Of a stretch of 44,832 nt of DNA, positions 40,403 to 44,832 are shown in pieces (positions within the stretch are counted from its first letter, which is position 1; the number at the start of each line of letters is the position of its first letter). Location: positions 38,420-83,251 of the forward strand of contig NZ_BNBC01000042.1 in the NCBI RefSeq assembly GCF_014654675.1, read 5' to 3'. The notes below the pieces were generated by a model. The model saw only the letters and a list, made by a program, of their open reading frames with translations, was not told the origin of the DNA and made no database searches. This stretch comes from Streptomyces spiralis (GTDB taxonomy: Bacteria > Actinomycetota > Actinomycetes > Streptomycetales > Streptomycetaceae). Position numbers and translations under genes: made by a program.

Positions 40403-41213
40403 CGGCCGGGCCGGTGACCTCCGGGCCGCGGGCCGCGACGGTCTCCGGGCTGGCCATCAGGATGGAGCGCTGCAGCCGGCTGAGCGTCGCCGAGGGCTCC
40501 AGGCCCAGTTCGCGCACCAGGGTGGTGCGCAGACGCTGGTAGACGCTGAGTGCCTCGCCGCGGCGGCCGGAGCGGTGCAGGGCCACCATGAACTGGCCGT
40601 GGAGACTTTCGTGCATGCGGTGCCGGTTGACGAGGACGGTCAGCTCGGACAGCAGCTCGCGGTGGCGGCCGAGCCGCAGATCGGCCTCGATGCGCTGGTC
40701 CAGCGCGCACAGCCGGGCCTCCTCCAGGCGCTTGACCTCCAGGCCGATCCGGCTGCCGGCGGTCACGTCGGCGAGCGCGGAGCCGGTCCACAGCGACAGC
40801 GCCTCCCGCAGCCGCCGCGCGGCGCCGGGGAAGTCCTCGGCGTCCATGGCCCGGTAGCCCGCCCCGGCCTGCCGCTCGAACTCGCGGAAGTCGACCCGGC
40901 CGCCCCGGGTGTCCAGGCGGTAGCCGCCGGGGAGGGTGAGCAGGATGTCCTTGGCGGTGACGTGCTCCTCACCGGCCTTGGCCAGCGCTTCGCCGATGAG
41001 CTCGCGCAGCTGCAGGACGTAGGTCTGCAGGGTGGTGCGGGCGCTGCGCGGCGGCTCGTCGTCCCACAGCTCCTCGATCAGGGAGGAGACCTGGACCACC
41101 CGGTCGGCGTGCAGGGCGAGCAGGGCCAGCACCTGACGCGGCTTCGGGGCCGTCGGTGTGACCGAGATGCCGTGCTCACGAGCTGACAGCGCGCCCAGAA
41201 CTTCGATGTCCAC
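40386..41213 (-). CDS. SARP-family transcriptional activator 2
   Basis: A 275-aa SARP with the same architecture as SARP 1: winged helix about 18-92 (KPRQVLALLALHADRVVQVSSLIEELW, TTLQTYVLQLRELIG) and activation domain about 105-252 (MHESLHGQFMVALHRSGRRGEALSVYQRLR). The GTG at 41213 follows GGGGAG. Its promoter (TTGACA at 41350-41345, TTTAAT at 41326-41321 on the minus strand) contains an autoregulatory-element-like box, so a gamma-butyrolactone-receptor-type repressor probably controls it. The last residues are encoded by the 19-bp repeat. Confidence 0.95.
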   Translation of the reverse strand: MDIEVLGALSAREHGISVTPTAPKPRQVLALLALHADRVVQVSSLIEELWDDEPPRSARTTLQTYVLQLRELIGEALAKAGEEHVTAKDILLTLPGGYRLDTRGGRVDFREFERQAGAGYRAMDAEDFPGAARRLREALSLWTGSALADVTAGSRIGLEVKRLEEARLCALDQRIEADLRLGRHRELLSELTVLVNRHRMHESLHGQFMVALHRSGRRGEALSVYQRLRTTLVRELGLEPSATLSRLQRSILMASPETVAARGPEVTGPAVARVG

Positions 41214-41320
41214 TGCCGTCTCCCCCTTTTTTGGTCCAATGCCGGTTGCGTGCGGGTCCATGCGGCGAGGGCCGCCGCTTGGACGCCGGGAGGGCGTTCG
41301 ACGGCTCTGGCTCGAACACG

Positions 41321-41350
41321 ATTAAAAAAACAGCACAGTCGGTTTGTCAA
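41321..41350 (-). promoter_or_regulatory. SARP 2 promoter with ARE-like repressor box
   Basis: Read on the minus strand, TTGACA (41350-41345) and TTTAAT (41326-41321) are 18 bases apart. The 21 bases 41328-41348 (plus strand AAACAGCAC then AGTCGGTTTGTC) match by my count 16 of 21 positions of the autoregulatory element bound by gamma-butyrolactone receptors, lying between and over the promoter boxes. Binding would occlude RNA polymerase. Confidence 0.7.
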
Positions 41351-41589
41351 TGGGAAGGGGGTACGTTCGGCCACACGAGTCGCCCGGCCGCTGGTGAGGG
41401 CCGGCCCCCCGGCAGCGGATCGCATATGCCAAAGAGCCATGAAACAGACCCAGTTGGTCCGCCAGGGGGCTCCGGCACGGGCACGGCGGAAGGCCGGCGG
41501 GCGGTCGGCGGGCACCCCGGGGCCACACCGCGCCGCCGCGCCGGCCGACGGCCGGGAGGGTCAGAAGGGGTAGACTTCACCAATAAAAC

Positions 41590-41603
41590 AGACCGCACGG
41601 TCT
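41590..41603. promoter_or_regulatory. Second ARE-like palindrome
   Basis: AGACCGCACGGTCT has perfect 6-base arms with a CA centre, extended by AAAC on the left, in an AT-rich island. CCG-NN-CGG with flanking ACAG/TCT is the core pattern of gamma-butyrolactone-receptor and related TetR operators. It lies 377 bases upstream of SARP 2; which promoter it serves is unclear. Confidence 0.5.
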
Positions 41604-41993
41604 CATATGTGCCCTGTGCGCCGACCTCCCGGCTCCGGTTCCCGGCTGCACAACCGGCTGCACAGCCCGCCGCCCGCCTCCCCCGCCTCCTGCGGCCGGG
41701 GTCCCGCACGCTGGGCAGCGGGGCAGGGCGTGCCGGCCCCCGATTTGCGGTGCTGCTGCCCCAGCGGCGGTCCACGCTCCGGCCCGCCCACTGGGCTGCC
41801 ACCGCCCGCCGATCGGCGACCGGTTCGTCTTCGGCAAGCCGCTCCGGCTCCTCCGCTTCGGCGGCCCCTGCCAAGCCATGGCGGAGACCACTTGCTCGGC
41901 CCCCGCGATGGGTAGGATCACCCCGCACGTCGAGCGGGCGGTTCCAGCCGCGCCGCGCATGGCAGGGACCGGAGCAGCGGGGGGCGGCACGGC

Positions 41994-43043
41994 ATGAGTG
42001 CGAGCGGCAACGGTCACTGGGGTCCGGCGGGCGGACCCGGGCCCGGCCCCGGTGGACAGCCGGGTCCAGGTCCCGGCCGGCAGCCCTACCCCGGGGCCGG
42101 ACACCACCCGTACCGGGGCGGTCCCGGTGCGGGGCCCTACCCGCCGCAGCCCGCGCCCGTGCCGCCGCAGGGGTACCCGGGGCACCCGCAGGGCTGGGGC
42201 CCCTACCCGCCGCAGCCGCACGGCGGTGGCCCGCAGCCGCCGTTCCCGCGCCCGCCCCGGCCGCCGCTGACGCGCGGACAGCGGATCCTCAGGTGCGTCT
42301 ACAACCCGTTCTACGCCGCCCAGCGGGCCTTCCGCCCCTCGCGCCCGGACGTGGTCGAAGACCTGACGGTGCGCAAGATCCAGATGTGGCGGACCGGGCT
42401 CGGCATCGCCGCCTGGCTCGTGCTGGTCATGTCCTACAAGCCGGTCGACACCGCCAAGGGCGTCGAGACCGTCGCGGGCGACAAGTTCGACCAGAGCTGG
42501 ATCAGCACACTCGTCCTCGTGTGCGCCTTCCCGTTCGTGATCGCCCTGTTCGCGTTCGCCGCGCGCGGTGCGCTGCGCGGGCTCTACCTGCGGCGGTCCC
42601 TGAAGTCCTTCGGGGCGGTGGCGGCCTTGATGGGGTCCATGGCCACGTTCCCCCTCGCCGTTGCGCCCGACCCGGCGACCGCCGGCTTCCGTGACGTCAT
42701 CGGGACTGCCGGCATGGTCGTCCTCATCACGCTCTGCGCATGGTCGCTGGGCTTCGCCCTGTACGGGATCGCGCTCTGCCTCGTGCACGTGTTCCGCACC
42801 GCCGACATCCACGAGGTGCTGCCGCCGATCCTCGCCGTCTTGCTGGTGTGGGTGATGGCCGCCCTCGACGTGATCAACAACGAGAACGCCACGGTTCCCG
42901 TCCTTGCCCGGATCGTGTTCCTGCTCGGGGCTCCGGTATCGGTGACGGTGCTGTCGTGCTGGGAACTGTACCGGCTGCGCAGGTATCACAATCTGACCGT
43001 GCGCCAGGCCCTTGGCCGCCAGGGAGTGTCCGGCGGATCATGA
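41994..43043 (+). CDS. Polytopic membrane protein with Pro/Gly-rich N-terminus
   Basis: A 349-aa protein. Residues 1-95 are a Pro/Gly/Gln-rich disordered cytoplasmic tail. About six hydrophobic segments follow: ~133-147 (GLGIAAWLVLVMSY), ~170-195 (ISTLVLVCAFPFVIALFAFAA), ~205-223, ~235-265 (VVLITLCAWSLGFALYGIAL), ~275-292 (ILAVLLVWVMAALDVI) and ~300-325. No transporter motif is recognised. The ATG at 41994 follows GGGGGGCGG. It is probably a general Streptomyces envelope protein and its link to the cluster is uncertain. An IS5-type remnant begins 33 bases after the stop. Confidence 0.8.
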   Translation: MSASGNGHWGPAGGPGPGPGGQPGPGPGRQPYPGAGHHPYRGGPGAGPYPPQPAPVPPQGYPGHPQGWGPYPPQPHGGGPQPPFPRPPRPPLTRGQRILRCVYNPFYAAQRAFRPSRPDVVEDLTVRKIQMWRTGLGIAAWLVLVMSYKPVDTAKGVETVAGDKFDQSWISTLVLVCAFPFVIALFAFAARGALRGLYLRRSLKSFGAVAALMGSMATFPLAVAPDPATAGFRDVIGTAGMVVLITLCAWSLGFALYGIALCLVHVFRTADIHEVLPPILAVLLVWVMAALDVINNENATVPVLARIVFLLGAPVSVTVLSCWELYRLRRYHNLTVRQALGRQGVSGGS

Positions 43044-43075
43044 GTGTTCCGGCCTGCACGGCCGTGTAGTTGGCC

Positions 43076-43731
43076 GTGGGCCGTGGTGATCTGACGAACG
43101 AGGAACGGCACCGCCTGGAGCCGCATTTGCCCCTCTGCGGACGGCACGGTGGGCGGTGGGCACGTCACCGCAGGTCCCGCCACCAGATCCTTTTTCCGTG
43201 AGCGGACCGGGATCCCGTGGCGGGACCTGCCGGAGAGGTCCGGCAGGTGCAAGACGGTCCACGAACGGCACAGACGCTGGCCCGCGGACGGCACCTGGGA
43301 CCGGATCCCCCGGGCCGTCCCGGCTGATGCCGACGCCGAGGGCCGGATCGAGGGGAGCATGGCGGGCGTCGACCCGACGTCCTGCCGTGCCCACCGACAC
43401 TCCGCCGGCGCCCACAGCAAGACACCCCGCATTCCGGAAAAAGAGCCACGCCCCAGCAGCATCGCCCCGCCGAGGGACTCAGAAGGTCCCCCGGCGGCCT
43501 GACGAGCAGGATTCACCTCGCCGGCGAAGGTGGTCGCAGACCTCTCGCGCTGCTGGTCACCCCCGGCCGGTGGGGCGAGGCACCACGGATGATTCCCGTA
43601 CTCGCCACGCATCCGCGTGGCCCGGGGGGCGAGCAACGCCCGCACACCCGGCCGGGACACATGAGCGCGGACAAGGCGAACTCCTCCCGCAGGAACCGCA
43701 GCTGTCTGCGCAGACGCCCCCGGACACGCCT
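43076..43731 (+). pseudogene. Degenerate IS5-family transposase
   Basis: Translation in shifting frames gives a recognisable Streptomyces IS5-type transposase. DLTNEERHRLEPHLPLCGRHGG and RWARHRRSRHQILF are in the first frame, then a shift near 43196, then ERTGIPWRDLPERSG, KTVHERHRRWPADGTWDRI and EGRIEGSMAGVDPTSCRAH. After a second disruption near 43430 comes RIHLAGEGGRRPLALLVTPG and a decayed end near RPGHMSADKANSSRRN. At least two frameshifts or deletions make it inactive. Its right end abuts or overlaps the 3' end of the receptor-like repressor gene. Confidence 0.75.
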
Positions 43732-44385
43732 TTAGCGCGGCCGCCCCGGCTGTCCCCGGTGCCCGGGCTGTACCGGGTGGCTGCCGGCCGCCACGAGGCC
43801 GCCGAGGGCGGGCGGCGCGGCCAGCCTCGGCAGCAGCAGCTGCCAGAACCGGGTGATCGTGCGGTGCGAGAGCCATGCGGGGTCCTGGGCGCCCAGCACC
43901 TCGAAGCCGGTGGTCGCCGCCACCACGGAGGCCGCCACCTCCCCGGGCGTGACCTCGCCCAGCACCCCTTGGCCGGCCGCGCGTTCCAGTGCCGCCCCCA
44001 CCCACCGGCGCCACTGCCCGTGCAGGTCCCGGCCGCCCTCGCGGACCTGGTCGCGGCTCAGCTCGAAGCCGGCGCGCAGCACCACGTCCTCGGTGAGCCG
44101 GCGGGCGAGGTCGTGCGAGACGTCCACCAGCAGCTGCAGGGCGTTGCCGGCCGCGCCGTCGTGGGCGGTGACGATGCGCTCCAGCCGGTGCGCGGCGGCG
44201 TCCTCCACCGCTTCGGCCAGGCGGGCCTTGCTGGCGAAGTGGAAGTGGAGCGCTCCGTTGCTCACCCCGGCCAGTGAGCTGATCGCGGTGAGAGAGGCCA
44301 CGCTGAAGCCGTCCCGGTGGAAGACGGTGGCGGCCGAGTTGATCAGCGCCTCGCGGGTACGCAGCGCCCGTTCCTGTTTGACCAT
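43732..44385 (-). CDS. Gamma-butyrolactone-receptor-like TetR repressor (ScbR/AlpZ type)
   Basis: A 217-aa regulator. The N-terminus MVKQERALRTREALINSAATVFHRDGFSVASLTAISSLAG with SNGALHFHFASKARLAEAV (residues 1-60) is diagnostic of the ArpA/ScbR/JadR2 group, not of generic TetR proteins. The ligand domain contains QWRRWVGAALERA. It is the natural ligand-sensing repressor for the ARE-like box in the SARP 2 promoter, 2.4 kb away. The C-terminal tail (HPVQPGHRGQPGRPR) is low-complexity and lies at the edge of the IS5-type remnant, so the original end may have been replaced. The ATG at 44385 lies 13 bases after the carboxylase stop codon. Confidence 0.9.
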   Translation of the reverse strand: MVKQERALRTREALINSAATVFHRDGFSVASLTAISSLAGVSNGALHFHFASKARLAEAVEDAAAHRLERIVTAHDGAAGNALQLLVDVSHDLARRLTEDVVLRAGFELSRDQVREGGRDLHGQWRRWVGAALERAAGQGVLGEVTPGEVAASVVAATTGFEVLGAQDPAWLSHRTITRFWQLLLPRLAAPPALGGLVAAGSHPVQPGHRGQPGRPR

Positions 44386-44398
44386 TCGAAGTGCTCCG

Positions 44399-44832
44399 TT
44401 ACTGCGGCGGGTTGCCGTGCTTGCGTGAGGGCAGATCGGCGTGTTTGGTGCGGAGCATCGCGAGCGAGGTGATGAGCACCTCGCGGGTCTCGGCCGGGTC
44501 GATGACGTCGTCCACGAGGCCGCGTTCGGCCGCGTAGTAGGGGTGCATCAGCTCGGCCTTGTACTCCTTGACCATCCGCGCCCGCATGGCCTCGGGGTCC
44601 TCGGCGGCGGCGATCTGGCGGCGGAAGATGACGCCCGCGGCGCCCTCGGCGCCCATCACGGCGATCTCGTTGGCCGGCCAGGCGAAGGCGAGGTCGGCGC
44701 CGATCGACCGGGAGTCCATCACGATGTACGCACCGCCGTAGGCCTTGCGCAGGACCAGCGAGATCCGCGGCACGGTCGCGTTGCAGTAGGCGTACAGCAG
44801 CTTCGCGCCGTGCCGGATGATCCCGCCGTGCT
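44399..44832 (-). CDS. Acyl-CoA carboxylase beta subunit (carboxyltransferase), partial
   Basis: The last ~144 residues are visible; the 5' part lies beyond the right edge. The frame is open to the window end and reads HGGIIRHGAKLLYAY, NATVPRISLVLRKAYGGAYIVM, AWPANEIAVMGAEGAAGVIFRR and ERGLVDDVIDPAETR, the conserved carboxyltransferase C-terminal domain of AccD/PccB-type subunits. These make malonyl- or methylmalonyl-CoA from acetyl- or propionyl-CoA. In type II clusters a dedicated copy supplies extender units. It is upstream of, and probably co-transcribed with, the receptor-like repressor. Confidence 0.93.
   Translation of the reverse strand, partial: HGGIIRHGAKLLYAYCNATVPRISLVLRKAYGGAYIVMDSRSIGADLAFAWPANEIAVMGAEGAAGVIFRRQIAAAEDPEAMRARMVKEYKAELMHPYYAAERGLVDDVIDPAETREVLITSLAMLRTKHADLPSRKHGNPPQ

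Larger units (their letters stand above)
41214..41993. other. SARP 2 upstream region / 5' region of membrane protein gene
   Basis: This 780-base region has no supported gene but contains AT-rich islands (41321-41350, 41575-41610) carrying two repressor-box-like sites. The last 80 bases lead to the membrane protein gene. Confidence 0.6.

Overview
The window is GC-rich, codon-biased actinobacterial DNA, almost certainly from a Streptomyces. Evidence includes GTG starts, translational coupling, two SARP activators, a gamma-butyrolactone-receptor-like regulator and Streptomyces-type insertion-sequence remnants. Most of it is one aromatic (type II) polyketide gene cluster. It carries a complete set of genes of the kinamycin/lomaiviticin/fosfazinomycin hydrazine (diazo-precursor) type. 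The likely product is an angucycline-derived diazo- or hydrazine-bearing compound such as a diazobenzofluorene, possibly glycosylated. The product is inferred; the gene families are seen.

Layout. 1-6.2 kb: two deoxysugar genes (dTDP-glucose 4,6-dehydratase, NDP-hexose 2,3-dehydratase), a carboxymuconolactone-decarboxylase-like protein that has lost its CxxC, a gamma-glutamyl-amide hydrolase-like GATase with a damaged WHPE motif, and an ABC exporter. 6.3-14.3 kb: regulators (StrR/ParB-like, two AraC, one TetR) with housekeeping or accessory genes (VOC, DUF1801, a neocarzinostatin-like secreted protein, a nitroreductase) and a truncated hydrolase. This part looks like an interruption or flank rather than biosynthesis. 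14.4-16.96 kb: an OmpR/JadR1-like response regulator, a TnpB (IS200/IS605) remnant and an O-methyltransferase-like gene resembling AlpH. 17.2-24.25 kb: the hydrazine cassette on the plus strand, in the order dicluster ferredoxin, 658-aa unknown protein, amidase, glutamine synthetase homologue, adenylosuccinate-lyase homologue, GNAT. 24.3-32.45 kb: a long minus-strand operon of three flavin monooxygenases, an ABM-type (AlpJ/JadG-like) oxygenase, TcmI-like cyclase, ACP, ketoreductase and aromatase/cyclase. 32.6-37.4 kb: SnoaL-like protein, PPTase, acyl-CoA dehydrogenase-like protein, second aromatase/cyclase. 38.4-44.8 kb: small unknown protein, two SARPs, a membrane protein, a degenerate IS5-type transposase, a gamma-butyrolactone-receptor-like repressor and the 3' end of an acyl-CoA carboxylase beta subunit.

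How it may work together. The glutamine-synthetase homologue loads hydrazine on glutamate. The lyase, acetyltransferase and amidase process it. The ferredoxin and the 658-aa protein are candidates for the unexplained N-N chemistry. The O-methyltransferase-like protein could couple glutamylhydrazine to the oxidised polyketide made by the minus-strand operon. No ketosynthase (KS-alpha/KS-beta) is present, although ACP, KR and cyclases are, so the minimal PKS must be completed from outside the window.

Regulation. A repressor-box-like (ARE) sequence sits exactly between the -35 and -10 of the second SARP gene, which suggests a gamma-butyrolactone-receptor to SARP cascade like that of the S. ambofaciens alp cluster. 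A non-standard pattern is that six minus-strand genes of the cluster have tandem-repeat tracts touching or enclosing their stop codons.
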